64,000 bases of DNA, taken from Labrenzia sp. OB1 (GTDB lineage Bacteria; Pseudomonadota; Alphaproteobacteria; Rhizobiales; Stappiaceae). Under the pieces are notes generated by a model, which had not been told where the DNA came from, made no database searches, and saw only the letters and a program-made list of their open reading frames with translations. Shown piece by piece: positions 1 to 7,408 of the stretch. Within the stretch, counting starts at the first letter, position 1, and every line of letters starts with the position of its first letter. The position numbers and the translations under genes were made by a program. The DNA lies in the NCBI RefSeq assembly GCF_001624695.1, contig NZ_JSEP01000022.1, positions 31,775 to 95,774 of the forward strand, written 5' to 3'.

Positions 1-513
1 CTGCACAGCCAGATCCGGCTTGCTTCTCCGCTGGTCGAGGATCTGCAGATAGTCGATCAGCGCGATGGTTCCGCTCGGAGCGTCCTCAAGGTACTCGATG
101 ATGAAATCCGAGCTGATTTCCTCGGATGTCACGACCGACAGGCGGTCGGTTGTTTCTCCGGGCTCGGCACCGAGATCGGCCAGACATTCCCGAGCTGTTT
201 GTTCGGTAAATTCTAGCGAGAACAATACGGCTCTGCGTCCTTCTCGGGCCGCTTGAAGCAGGAGCTTCAGGCCCATGAGGGTCTTGCCCTGTCGGGGACG
301 GGCGCCCAGCAGCGCAAAGTCACCGTTTTCAAGTCTGGAGAGTGTGGCTTCAGTGGATGAGAGCCCGGATGAACGGGCCGCAAGCAGGCTCCAGTGTGTA
401 AACCCTTCTTCTTGGGCAACCCGGTCCAGTGCCGTGGCCAGAGGGATTTTTTGTTCGCGGGCCATCAACTTGGCTCGGCGCTTGAGCTGGAAAACCGGTG
501 CGGAAAGTGTCAT
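1..513 (-). CDS. DnaB-like RecA-fold ATPase, 5' part only
   Basis: An open frame runs from an ATG at 513 to the left edge without a stop, so the C-terminus lies outside the window. A strong GGAGG ribosome binding site precedes the ATG. After about 65 residues the protein has a DnaB/RadA-type Walker A (GARPRQGKT) and, later, a Walker B-like IALIDYLQIL, which matches the DnaB motif DYLQL. Only a short helical segment comes before the ATPase core, so the large DnaB N-terminal primase-interaction domain is missing. This is therefore a stand-alone DnaB-core ATPase rather than the replicative helicase. The true substrate is unknown. It points away from the flagellar genes and is separated from the PilZ gene by about 225 bases in which I see no gene. 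Confidence 0.75.
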   Translation of the reverse strand, partial: MTLSAPVFQLKRRAKLMAREQKIPLATALDRVAQEEGFTHWSLLAARSSGLSSTEATLSRLENGDFALLGARPRQGKTLMGLKLLLQAAREGRRAVLFSLEFTEQTARECLADLGAEPGETTDRLSVVTSEEISSDFIIEYLEDAPSGTIALIDYLQILDQRRSKPDLAVQ

Positions 514-738
514 TTCGCAAACCTCCATTACGAGCCGGATACGCAATCCCTCCTAATGCGAGCGCTCGAACGGATGGTCCGATGGTGTGCTACCCCGTAT
601 GTCGGATACTTCCCCGGCGGAGGGGGGAGGCTCGGGCCAAGCCTGCGTGCAAGTTATTTGGGGAAGGCGATTCTGGCAAGCCGGTCTGGCAAACGGATCT
701 GGCAAGTCAGTCTGCGAGACGGAGCCCGTGCCGCGTCG

Positions 739-1107
739 TCAGCCGTCCAGCTCATAAAGCCGCTGAGCCAGTTTTCTCAGACCGCTGCTGCTGAAGTGGC
801 GGATATGTGCGGGAGGAACCAGGTAGGCGACACCGGCAGCAAGGCCGTTGCGCCAGCGAAGCTGAACCTGCGCAAGTGTTTTGGCGCCGACATCATAGAC
901 ATAAAACTCTTCCGGAAGATCCGTCTGTCTGTTCAGTACCAGTCTTAGACCGCCTTTCGACATGTCCCGGATCATGCAGTCGCAAATGAAAGCATTGTCG
1001 AGGCTTGCGAGCTTGGCGGGGCGAAGGCGTGTAACTTGTCGCCGATCAAGACGTCTCTGTATGGCCTGAACGAGGGAGTTCTTGCCGGAATTCAGGAAAG
1101 CGAACAT
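739..1107 (-). CDS. PilZ-domain protein, candidate c-di-GMP receptor
   Basis: This 122-residue protein is almost entirely a PilZ domain. Both c-di-GMP-binding signatures are visible: an RxxxR motif (R23 to R27, RRQVTR) and, about 20 residues later, DxSxxG (D48-M-S50-K-G-G53). PilZ proteins bind cyclic di-GMP and commonly slow flagellar motors or control exopolysaccharide. The start lies only 8 bases after the stop of the upstream exported-protein gene on the same strand and has a weak ribosome binding site, which suggests cotranscription and perhaps translational coupling. That upstream gene is preceded by a flagellar-type direct-repeat box at 1720-1738. A role in motility is inferred from this context only. 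Confidence 0.78.
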   Translation of the reverse strand: MFAFLNSGKNSLVQAIQRRLDRRQVTRLRPAKLASLDNAFICDCMIRDMSKGGLRLVLNRQTDLPEEFYVYDVGAKTLAQVQLRWRNGLAAGVAYLVPPAHIRHFSSSGLRKLAQRLYELDG

Positions 1108-1115
1108 GGCGGAGT

Positions 1116-1649
1116 TTACTGGCCCTGCTTGAACGGGATGCCCGGTGGTGCGGGCAAGGGAGGAACGGGTCTTCTTCTCGGCGTTGGGGCGGGGCTGTAT
1201 GACGGATCACCCAGCGTGGTTGGCCTGTGGTTCACCGGAGACTGTTGGTTGCTGCAGGTGTTGTAGGCAAGGTCATACAGGCCTTGCCAGCCACCGGGAT
1301 AATTTCCCAGTGTGTCCAGGACGGTGAGAGCGCCGCCGGCAAGGGCGCCTCGGCGCGCGCCGCCGGGGCCTTTCCACGCACCACCCGCGACTGCTCCCTG
1401 CATACCACCGTCCACGATGGGGACATTCGTGGGATCATTGCTCGTGTGAGCATTGGCATAGGATCTGGCGTAGGCATCGCAATTCACTGTTTGTGCATTT
1501 GCAGCGGACAAGGCGCAAAAAGAGAGCAGAACTCCCGCGAGAACCGATTGCCGCTGTGGTGCAGCCGGGAAGGCGGGCCATGAGACTTTCTTGCCCGGGC
1601 GTTTCCCACCGGATCGAATTAACAGGCTGGGTCCGGGGATCGACATCAT
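1116..1649 (-). CDS. Exported protein of unknown function
   Basis: I do not recognise this family. The start was placed at the ATG pair 1649/1646 because a GGAGG lies 4 and 7 bases upstream; an ATG further upstream (1742) would overlap the regulatory box. After a basic N-terminal region there is a hydrophobic signal-like segment ending in AANA|Q, followed by a small domain with two cysteines, a Gly/Ala-rich stretch resembling a glycine-zipper, and a proline-rich tail (PAPTPRRRPVPPLPAPP). A periplasmic or outer-membrane-associated protein is likely. It is the first gene of a two-gene unit with the PilZ gene and has a flagellar-type box upstream. Confidence 0.6.
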   Translation of the reverse strand: MMSIPGPSLLIRSGGKRPGKKVSWPAFPAAPQRQSVLAGVLLSFCALSAANAQTVNCDAYARSYANAHTSNDPTNVPIVDGGMQGAVAGGAWKGPGGARRGALAGGALTVLDTLGNYPGGWQGLYDLAYNTCSNQQSPVNHRPTTLGDPSYSPAPTPRRRPVPPLPAPPGIPFKQGQ

Positions 1650-1719
1650 GACGCCTCCATTGGTACCGGTTTTCCGGCTCGTTGGCTGGAGCCCGATATC
1701 GCTCCTGCTTGCACCTTGA

Positions 1720-1738
1720 AGATTGCGCGAAGCTTGCG
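1720..1738 (-). promoter_or_regulatory. Tandem 11-bp direct-repeat box upstream of the exported-protein/PilZ unit
   Basis: Read on the minus strand the site is CGCAAGCT-TCG-CGCAATCT, two 8-bp half-sites 11 bp apart. It ends about 70 bases before the ATG at 1649. It is one of the two best-conserved double copies of the element found upstream of the flagellar transcription units in this window. Function as an activator site is inferred. Confidence 0.55.
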
Positions 1739-1764
1739 CCATCCGCCCTGTGAAACGCTTTGCG

Positions 1765-1783
1765 GACCAGCCTCGGGCAAGGT
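1765..1783 (+). promoter_or_regulatory. Tandem direct-repeat box upstream of flgB
   Basis: The sequence GACCAGCC-TCG-GGCAAGGT matches the shared flagellar box and ends 45 bases before the flgB ATG. It lies back-to-back with the minus-strand box at 1720-1738, so the 1650-1828 region is a divergent control region. Confidence 0.6.
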
Positions 1784-1828
1784 TGGCCGATTACACCTTG
1801 ACGCAACCTGAGCTGATAGGAGGTTTCG

Positions 1829-2209
1829 ATGGAGCCTGTGTTCCTGAACAAACTCGTTTCGCAAAACAATGACTGGCTTTCCATGCGTCAGGCGACCATC
1901 GCCGAGAACATGGCAAACGCCAACACACCTGGGTTCAACGCCAGGGACCTGGAGCCTTTCACGTCCGTGATAAGCGAAACCCGCCTTGCCATGACGGCGA
2001 CCCATGACAGCCACCTCGGTCAGGCGATGGAGGTTCCGCGCCCCTCTGATGTGGAAAAGGAGGACAGCTGGATGGTCACCCACTCCGGCAACTCGGTCAG
2101 CATCGAGCAGGAACTGATGAAAGCAGGTGAAGTCGCGCGCGATCATGCCTTGAACGCCAGTATCGCGAAGTCGTTTCACCGAATGTATCTCTCCTCGGTG
2201 AAATCATAA
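1829..2209 (+). CDS. flgB: Flagellar proximal rod protein FlgB
   Basis: FlgB forms the proximal part of the flagellar rod in the periplasm, just above the MS ring. The 126-residue length is normal. The N-terminal region contains the rod/hook-family signature (RQATIAENMANANTPGFNARD), and the C-terminus has a helical segment that would pair with the N-terminal helix. An AGGAGG ribosome binding site lies directly before the ATG. It opens the operon flgB-flgC-fliE-flgG-flgA-flgI, 11 bases ahead of flgC, with the direct-repeat box 45 bases upstream of its start. Confidence 0.95.
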   Translation: MEPVFLNKLVSQNNDWLSMRQATIAENMANANTPGFNARDLEPFTSVISETRLAMTATHDSHLGQAMEVPRPSDVEKEDSWMVTHSGNSVSIEQELMKAGEVARDHALNASIAKSFHRMYLSSVKS

Positions 2210-2220
2210 GGAATTCGACC

Positions 2221-2637
2221 ATGTCCGACCCATTGTCCGCTTCTCTTCAGATTTCCGGTTCAGGACTGCGCGCTCAGTCCGAGCGGTTGCGTGTCGTTTC
2301 CGAAAACCTCGCGAATGCGCGCTCGACCGGTAAAACCGCCGGCGACGATCCTTATCGCCGCAAGACCATCACTTTTGAAAGCGAGTTCAGCCGCGCTCAT
2401 CAGGCACAACTCGTGTCCGTCAAGGGGATCGGGTCCGACAAGGCGCCGTTCACCGTTGAATACGAGCCGGGTCATCCGGCGGCAGACGAGAACGGCTACG
2501 TGAAGATGCCCAACGTCAATACGCTTCTGGAACTCGCGGATATGCGCGAGACCAACCGCTCCTATGAAGCCAATCTGAAAGTCATGACGCAGGCCCGCGA
2601 GATGGTTATGCGCAACATCGATCTTCTGAGGAACTGA
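2221..2637 (+). CDS. flgC: Flagellar proximal rod protein FlgC
   Basis: FlgC is a second proximal-rod subunit. The 138-residue protein has the family N-terminal signature (SENLANARSTG) and the typical C-terminal helix ending in MRNIDLLRN. The middle carries the VEYEPGHPAADENGYVKMPN segment that is highly conserved in FlgC. It follows flgB by 11 bases and stops 2 bases before the fliE start, which indicates tight cotranscription. Confidence 0.96.
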   Translation: MSDPLSASLQISGSGLRAQSERLRVVSENLANARSTGKTAGDDPYRRKTITFESEFSRAHQAQLVSVKGIGSDKAPFTVEYEPGHPAADENGYVKMPNVNTLLELADMRETNRSYEANLKVMTQAREMVMRNIDLLRN

Positions 2638-2639
2638 CC

Positions 2640-2978
2640 ATGATCAATGAAATTTCCGCACTGTCTTCCGCCTCGAGCACGGACGGTCTCCTCAAGACGA
2701 CGTCCACCACCCGCTATTCGGCAAGCGCTCCGGACATGGGAGGAACCGCCGAGGTATCCGCTCCGAGTTTTTCGGAGGCTGTATCGCAGGTTTCTAACGA
2801 TGCCATTGAGAAGATCAAGCATGGGGAAGCGGCGGCGATTGCCGGTGTCGACGGACAGGCCTCGGCGCAGCAGGTCGTGGAGGCCGTGCTTGCCGCTGAA
2901 TCCACCCTGCAGACCGCGATCGCCATCCGCGACAAGGTTGTGAGCGCCTATCAGGAAATCAGCCGCATGTCGATCTGA
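2640..2978 (+). CDS. fliE: Hook-basal body complex protein FliE
   Basis: FliE joins the MS ring to the rod and is needed for export of the rod proteins. The 112-residue protein has a low-complexity Ser/Thr-rich N-terminus and a conserved C-terminal half (AAESTLQTAIAIRDKVVSAY) typical of FliE, including the basic residue in the conserved helix. It starts 2 bases after the flgC stop. Confidence 0.93.
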   Translation: MINEISALSSASSTDGLLKTTSTTRYSASAPDMGGTAEVSAPSFSEAVSQVSNDAIEKIKHGEAAAIAGVDGQASAQQVVEAVLAAESTLQTAIAIRDKVVSAYQEISRMSI

Positions 2979-3031
2979 CCCTGAGCGGGAAGATCATCTG
3001 AACTGAGCGGAACCCATCACGGAGATGAACC

Positions 3032-3820
3032 ATGAAAGCCCTTGCAATTGCCGCGACCGGCATGAGTGCCCAGCAGCTTAATGTCGAAGTTGTTGCGAAC
3101 AATATCGCCAATATGAACACCACCTCGTACAAGAGGTCCCAGGCGGAGTTTTCAGACCTGCTGTATCAGGCAGAGCGCCTGCAGGGCGTGCCGAACCGCG
3201 GTGGTGAGGATCCGGTTCCCGAAGGCGCTCAACTCGGTCTGGGCGTCAGAACCGCCGGTATCCGCAAGCTGCATGTCCAGGGATCGCTGACGAACACGGG
3301 CAATCAGTTCGATGTCGCCCTGGACGGACGGGGCTGGTTTGAGATCACCGGGCCGGACGAGGAAACCCTCTATACCCGCGCCGGGTCCTTCAACAAGAAC
3401 GCTGAGGGCCGCCTGGTGACCATCGACGGATATGCGGTCGAACCCGCGATCCTCGTGCCGGAGGAGACCATCGAGGTGGTCGTCAATGAATCCGGTGAGG
3501 TCTACGCGAAGGTCGACGGTGAACTGGCGCCGCGCGAACTGGGGCAGCTGACCCTGGCGAACTTCGCCAATGATGTCGGCCTAGAGCCGGTCGGCGGCAA
3601 TCTGTTCCGCGAAACAGAAGCCTCCGGCACGCCTGTGGCCGGTGTGCCGGGCGACCCAGGTTTCGGCGTGGTCCGTCAGGGCTACCTTGAAAGCTCGAAC
3701 GTCGATCCGGTGAAGGAAATCACGGCGCTCATCAACGCCCAGCGCGGATACGAAATGAACTCGAAGGTTATGAAGGCCGCCGATGAGATGGCCGGAACAG
3801 TAACCAACGGCATCCGCTAG
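3032..3820 (+). CDS. flgG: Flagellar distal rod protein FlgG
   Basis: FlgG builds the distal rod. The 262-residue length is standard. The N-terminus has the rod signature (VANNIANMNTTSYKRSQAEF), a central DVALDGRGWFEI segment, and the C-terminal ESSNVDPVKEITALINAQR motif diagnostic of FlgG/FlgF/FlgE-type proteins. An ACGGAG ribosome binding site precedes the ATG. It lies 53 bases after fliE and about 117 bases before flgA, the longest gap in the operon, which contains a short palindrome at 3829-3844. Confidence 0.97.
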   Translation: MKALAIAATGMSAQQLNVEVVANNIANMNTTSYKRSQAEFSDLLYQAERLQGVPNRGGEDPVPEGAQLGLGVRTAGIRKLHVQGSLTNTGNQFDVALDGRGWFEITGPDEETLYTRAGSFNKNAEGRLVTIDGYAVEPAILVPEETIEVVVNESGEVYAKVDGELAPRELGQLTLANFANDVGLEPVGGNLFRETEASGTPVAGVPGDPGFGVVRQGYLESSNVDPVKEITALINAQRGYEMNSKVMKAADEMAGTVTNGIR

Positions 3821-3828
3821 AGCGTCCC

Positions 3829-3844
3829 GCGTTCAGGTGAACGC
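3829..3844. repeat. Perfect 16-base palindrome between flgG and flgA
   Basis: GCGTTCA-GG-TGAACGC is a perfect inverted repeat with a 2-base centre, 9 bases after the flgG stop. It is not followed by a T tract, so it is not an obvious terminator. It could be an RNA-processing hairpin or a copy of a dispersed palindromic element. Function unknown. Confidence 0.5.
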
Positions 3845-3937
3845 AATCCAGATGCTCGAACACCTTAATATCGATCAGCGTTTTCGGCTTTGTGTGAGTT
3901 TGCAGGCAGACAGGCTGATCTGGAAAGGTCCCGGAAT

Positions 3938-4396
3938 ATGACCATGCTGATCAGAACCCTGTCGACGCTTCTGCTGGCGGTGTTTTTCGGCCAGGCGGCA
4001 TTTGCCGCCAGCGTCGAACTCCCAGTGCCCCGGCAGACAATTCATCCCGGTTCGGAAATTTCGCATCAGGATCTGATCGAACGAAAGTTTCCAGGCCGCA
4101 CCGCACAGCAATTCGCCGTTTCAACCCATAGGGGCCAACTGGTGGGCATGGTTGCCCGCAGGACGCTTCTTCCGGGTCAGCCCATTCCGGTCAAGTCGGT
4201 TGAAAAGCCGATGTTGGTGCGGCGCGGTGAGCCGGCGCGCCTGGTCTTTCAGGAGCAGGGACTGGTTATCGTCATGCAGGTGGAAGCCCTGCAGAACGGC
4301 GGTGCGGGCAGCTTCGTGCGTGTGCGCAATGTGGATAGCGGTCAGGTCGTATCCGGCCGCGTGCAGAACGACGGCACGATCCGGGTGGAGAACTGA
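3938..4396 (+). CDS. flgA: Flagellar P-ring assembly chaperone FlgA
   Basis: FlgA is a periplasmic chaperone that promotes polymerisation of FlgI into the P ring. I chose the ATG at 3938 because a GGAAAGG ribosome binding site precedes it and it puts a clean signal peptide at the N-terminus (TLLLAVFFGQAAFA). The mature part has the SAF/FlgA features VARRTLLPGQPIPVKSVEKP and a C-terminal VRVRNVDSGQVVSGRVQ with the final VxNDGTI pattern. It ends 3 bases before flgI, matching its known partnership. Confidence 0.93.
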   Translation: MTMLIRTLSTLLLAVFFGQAAFAASVELPVPRQTIHPGSEISHQDLIERKFPGRTAQQFAVSTHRGQLVGMVARRTLLPGQPIPVKSVEKPMLVRRGEPARLVFQEQGLVIVMQVEALQNGGAGSFVRVRNVDSGQVVSGRVQNDGTIRVEN

Positions 4397-4399
4397 TTC

Positions 4400-5497
4400 A
4401 TGACCCGGCTTTTCATCATATTTCTTATGGTTCTGACGGCCTGTCCGGCATCCGCGATGGTTCGGATCAAGGATATCGCCAATCTGCAGGGTGTGCGTGA
4501 CAACCAGCTTGTCGGCTATGGCCTGGTCATCGGCTTGAAGGGGTCCGGTGACAGTCTGCGCAATTCGCCGTTCACCGAACAGTCGCTCCAGTCGATGCTG
4601 GACAGTCTCGGCGTCAATGTGCGCGAAGCGCGCTTGCGGACCCGGAATGTCGCCGCCGTGGTGGTCACAGCGGAAATGCCGTCTTTCATCGGCAAGGGGT
4701 CTTCCATAGATGTGAATGTCTCCTCTCTGGGAGATGCGACGTCTCTTGGTGGCGGTACGCTGGTCGCAACGCCTCTGCTCGGCGCGGACGGGCAGATCTA
4801 TGCGGTCGCGCAAGGTGCAGTCACGGTTTCCGGCTTCGCGGAGCTTGGGCAGGCGGAAAGCCTGACGCAGGGCTTTCCCACGGTAGGCCGTATCTCCAAT
4901 GGTGGGCTCATTGAACGCGACCTGCCGGCGAAGTTCTCGCAAATTCCCAACCTCACGCTCGAATTGACGAATCCGGATTTCAAGACAGCGGTACGGATCA
5001 CCGATGCGATAAATCTCTACAGCAAGGAGCGTTATGGCATCCGGGTGGCAAAGGAGCGCGATTACCGGACAGTGGATCTGACCCCACCGAAGAACATGAG
5101 CATCACCCGCTTCATTTCGGAGATAGAGTCCATCCGTGTCCGGCCCGATCAGACGGCCAAGGTGGTGATCGACGAGCGGACAGGTACGGTGGTTATCGGC
5201 AAGGAAGTTCAGATCTCTACCGTCGCGATCACCCACGGCAACCTGACCGTGAGGATATCCGAAGCGCCTGAAGTGTCTCAACCCACACCGTTCTCGAACG
5301 GGCAGACCGTTGTGGTGCCACGGACTTACGTCGACGCACAGGAAACCGGAGGCCAGTTGGCGGTGGTCGGGGGCACGGACCTGCCCACGCTGGTAAGGGG
5401 GCTCAACCGTATAGGGCTTCGTCCGACGGGTATCATCGCCATCCTTCAGGCCATCAAGACCGCGGGAGCGCTTCAAGCGGAGCTGGTCATCCAGTGA
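4400..5497 (+). CDS. flgI: Flagellar P-ring protein FlgI
   Basis: FlgI forms the P ring in the peptidoglycan layer. The 365-residue length is typical. It begins with a signal peptide (MTRLFIIFLMVLTACPASA) and then VRIKDIANLQGVRDNQLVGYGLV, a near-universal FlgI N-terminus. The C-terminal NRIGLRPTGIIAILQAIKTAGAL is also characteristic. It closes the flgB operon; a strong rho-independent terminator begins about 30 bases after its stop. Confidence 0.98.
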   Translation: MTRLFIIFLMVLTACPASAMVRIKDIANLQGVRDNQLVGYGLVIGLKGSGDSLRNSPFTEQSLQSMLDSLGVNVREARLRTRNVAAVVVTAEMPSFIGKGSSIDVNVSSLGDATSLGGGTLVATPLLGADGQIYAVAQGAVTVSGFAELGQAESLTQGFPTVGRISNGGLIERDLPAKFSQIPNLTLELTNPDFKTAVRITDAINLYSKERYGIRVAKERDYRTVDLTPPKNMSITRFISEIESIRVRPDQTAKVVIDERTGTVVIGKEVQISTVAITHGNLTVRISEAPEVSQPTPFSNGQTVVVPRTYVDAQETGGQLAVVGGTDLPTLVRGLNRIGLRPTGIIAILQAIKTAGALQAELVIQ

Positions 5498-5528
5498 CGC
5501 TTGTCGGACCAACCGCAGCGACCTGCAG

Positions 5529-5556
5529 AAACGCCGCCATCAGAGCGGCGTTTTTT
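5529..5556 (+). terminator. Rho-independent terminator after flgI
   Basis: AAACGCCGC and GCGGCGTTT form a perfect 9-bp stem around a 7-base loop, followed directly by more T residues. It separates the flgB-flgI operon from the motE-fliP operon. Confidence 0.88.
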
Positions 5557-5564
5557 GTCGGTGC

Positions 5565-5583
5565 CGCCAGCCCCGCGCAAGCT
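5565..5583 (+). promoter_or_regulatory. Tandem direct-repeat box upstream of motE
   Basis: CGCCAGCC-CCG-CGCAAGCT matches the shared flagellar box. It starts 9 bases after the flgI terminator and ends 52 bases before the chosen motE ATG, as expected for the promoter of a new unit. Confidence 0.6.
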
Positions 5584-5635
5584 CGATCTGTGAGTGTGCA
5601 ATCAAACCGGTTCAGCACAAAGGACGGCACGTCTT

Positions 5636-6172
5636 ATGCCCTTCACTTTGGACAACGGCCTGAAGCAGGGCCTTTTGGCAATCGCGGTGGTTTCAATCGC
5701 ATTCCCGGGAAGTTCTGCGCTGGCGCAGGCCCCCAGGGACAAACCCGAGATCATCGACATCCTCGTCCCACCCACGGATGCCGAACTCTATTGCAAGAAC
5801 ATTGCAGAGGCGGCTTCGGATGCGCGCGTCAAGTGGCAGACGTGGAAGATGATCAGTCTTGAAGCCAGCCTGCGGGATCGGATTGCCGAGCTGCAACGCA
5901 AGGAGCGGGAATTCGAAACATGGGTCGCGCGCCGCGAAGAGCTGCTCAGTGAGGTTGAGGACCAGGTGGTGTCGATCATCGGCCGGATGCGTCCGGAAGC
6001 CGCCGCTGCGCAGTTGGCGACGACTGACGAAGAGGCCGCTGTCGGGGTTCTTCTGAAACTCAAGGCCCGCGTTGCCAGCAGCATTCTCGATGAAATGGAT
6101 CCCGCCCGCGCGGCGCAACTGACCCAGTCCATGATGGGTATCGCCAACCCGGACATACAACGGAGTTTTTGA
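5636..6172 (+). CDS. motE: MotE family motility protein
   Basis: The ATG at 5636 was preferred over an upstream in-frame start because it begins just ahead of a signal sequence (LLAIAVVSIAFPGSSALA). The mature protein has a long coiled coil (residues about 60-120) followed by a MgtE-N/MotE-like helical domain with MRPEAAAAQLATTDEEAAVGVLLKLKAR, ending near SSILDEMDPARAAQLTQSM. In rhizobia MotE is a periplasmic chaperone for MotC, whose gene lies at 13308-14531. The stop overlaps the flgH start (TGATG). Confidence 0.82.
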   Translation: MPFTLDNGLKQGLLAIAVVSIAFPGSSALAQAPRDKPEIIDILVPPTDAELYCKNIAEAASDARVKWQTWKMISLEASLRDRIAELQRKEREFETWVARREELLSEVEDQVVSIIGRMRPEAAAAQLATTDEEAAVGVLLKLKARVASSILDEMDPARAAQLTQSMMGIANPDIQRSF

Positions 6173-6876
6173 TGCGAACCCTTGTTTACCCCTTTGCGGC
6201 AATGATGTTGACCGGTTGCGCTGGGCAATTGGACGACATCGGCAGAGCGCCCGCGATGTCGCCTGTCGGATACGGTCTGGCCGCGCAGGAAGCGGCTGTC
6301 TATCCGCTCAGCACATTCGCGCCAGGCGGCGTCAAGGATTACAATTCACTTTGGATGAGCGGCCGGGACAATTTCTTCGCCGACCCCAGGGCAAAAAAGA
6401 TCGGTGACGTTCTGAGGGTCACCATTCATATCAACGACAAAGCCAATCTCGACAACAGTTCCGACCGGCGCAGGACGTCCGACATCGGCATAGGCGGATC
6501 GTTCGGAACGAGCTTCGACGGTACCGACACCGATGGTTCGGCCGATCTCGATCTGGATTCCGGGTCCGGTTCGTCTGGCTCCGGTTCAATCGACCGCTCC
6601 GAGGAAATCAAGCTTTCAGTAGCTGCCGTCGTGACCGATCGGCTGCCGAACGGCAACCTGCTCATTGCCGGGTCCCAGGAAGTCCGTGTGAACTACGAAA
6701 TGCGCATTCTGCAGATCGCCGGGATCGTCCGGCCGCGGGACATCCAGAGCAACAACACCATTCCCTACGACAAGATCGCGGAAGCCCGCGTTTCCTATGG
6801 CGGGCGTGGCCGGATCACCGAAGTGCAGCAACCCGGATGGGGGCAACAGCTTTACGACATTGTGACGCCATTCTGA
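6172..6876 (+). CDS. flgH: Flagellar L-ring lipoprotein FlgH
   Basis: FlgH forms the outer-membrane L ring. The ATG at 6172 overlaps the motE stop; an in-frame TTG one codon earlier is less likely. The N-terminus carries a lipobox (LTGC, cysteine at residue 16), so it is a lipoprotein. Conserved L-ring segments follow: LWMSGRDNFFADPRAKKIGDVLRVTI, GSQEVRVNYEMRILQIAGIVRPRDI and YGGRGRITEVQQPGWGQQ. A Ser/Gly/Asp-rich insertion (about residues 105-140) sits in the variable region. Confidence 0.97.
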   Translation: MRTLVYPFAAMMLTGCAGQLDDIGRAPAMSPVGYGLAAQEAAVYPLSTFAPGGVKDYNSLWMSGRDNFFADPRAKKIGDVLRVTIHINDKANLDNSSDRRRTSDIGIGGSFGTSFDGTDTDGSADLDLDSGSGSSGSGSIDRSEEIKLSVAAVVTDRLPNGNLLIAGSQEVRVNYEMRILQIAGIVRPRDIQSNNTIPYDKIAEARVSYGGRGRITEVQQPGWGQQLYDIVTPF

Positions 6877-6907
6877 TCCGCGTATAGGCAACAACGGGAC
6901 ACCCTTC

Positions 6908-7408
6908 ATGCCAAGATTGATTGAAGCTCCTGTCGGCGGTGCCGACGGCCAGTCCGGAAAGTCCGGCTTTATGGCCGCGCTGTTTCTGCTGACTCTGGTC
7001 GGCGCCGGCGCCGGCGCCATATTCGCGAAATATCTCGTGGACTATACCGAGCAGGAAGTGCAGGGGCGGCTGCGGAAGCAGCAGACCTACTCCGAAACGC
7101 TGCCTTTCACACTCTCGACCCGGCTGCAGAAACTTGATCCGCTGGTTACCAATCTCGCTTCTCCGAAAGACGCATGGATAAGGGTTCACGCCTCCGTCCT
7201 GCTGGAAGAGGAAACAGAAGGGGAAGTCGGGCTTTTGCGCAAAAAGGTGGAGGACGATTTCCTCGGCTATTTGCGGACACTGACATTGAGCCATCTGGAA
7301 GGCGGCGTCGGTCTCCAGCACCTCAAGGAAGACCTCACGGAACGGGCTAAGACCCGCTCCAAGGGGAAAATCCATGAAGTCATTCTGGAGTCGGTGGTGA
7401 TTCAATGA
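6908..7408 (+). CDS. fliL: Flagellar basal body-associated protein FliL
   Basis: FliL is an inner-membrane protein that surrounds or stabilises the stator units. The 166-residue protein has one transmembrane segment (FMAALFLLTLVGAGAGAIFA), a periplasmic stretch, and a C-terminal FliL domain containing DDFLGYLRTLTLSHLEGGVGLQHLKEDLTERAK. It overlaps the fliP start by four bases (ATGA). A second, more divergent FliL-like gene lies at 26445-26903. Confidence 0.9.
   Translation: MPRLIEAPVGGADGQSGKSGFMAALFLLTLVGAGAGAIFAKYLVDYTEQEVQGRLRKQQTYSETLPFTLSTRLQKLDPLVTNLASPKDAWIRVHASVLLEEETEGEVGLLRKKVEDDFLGYLRTLTLSHLEGGVGLQHLKEDLTERAKTRSKGKIHEVILESVVIQ

Noticed and set aside
4121..5512. 463-codon open frame antisense to flgA-flgI
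   Set aside because: The plus-strand genes are unmistakable; the antisense product is Arg/His-rich low-quality sequence.
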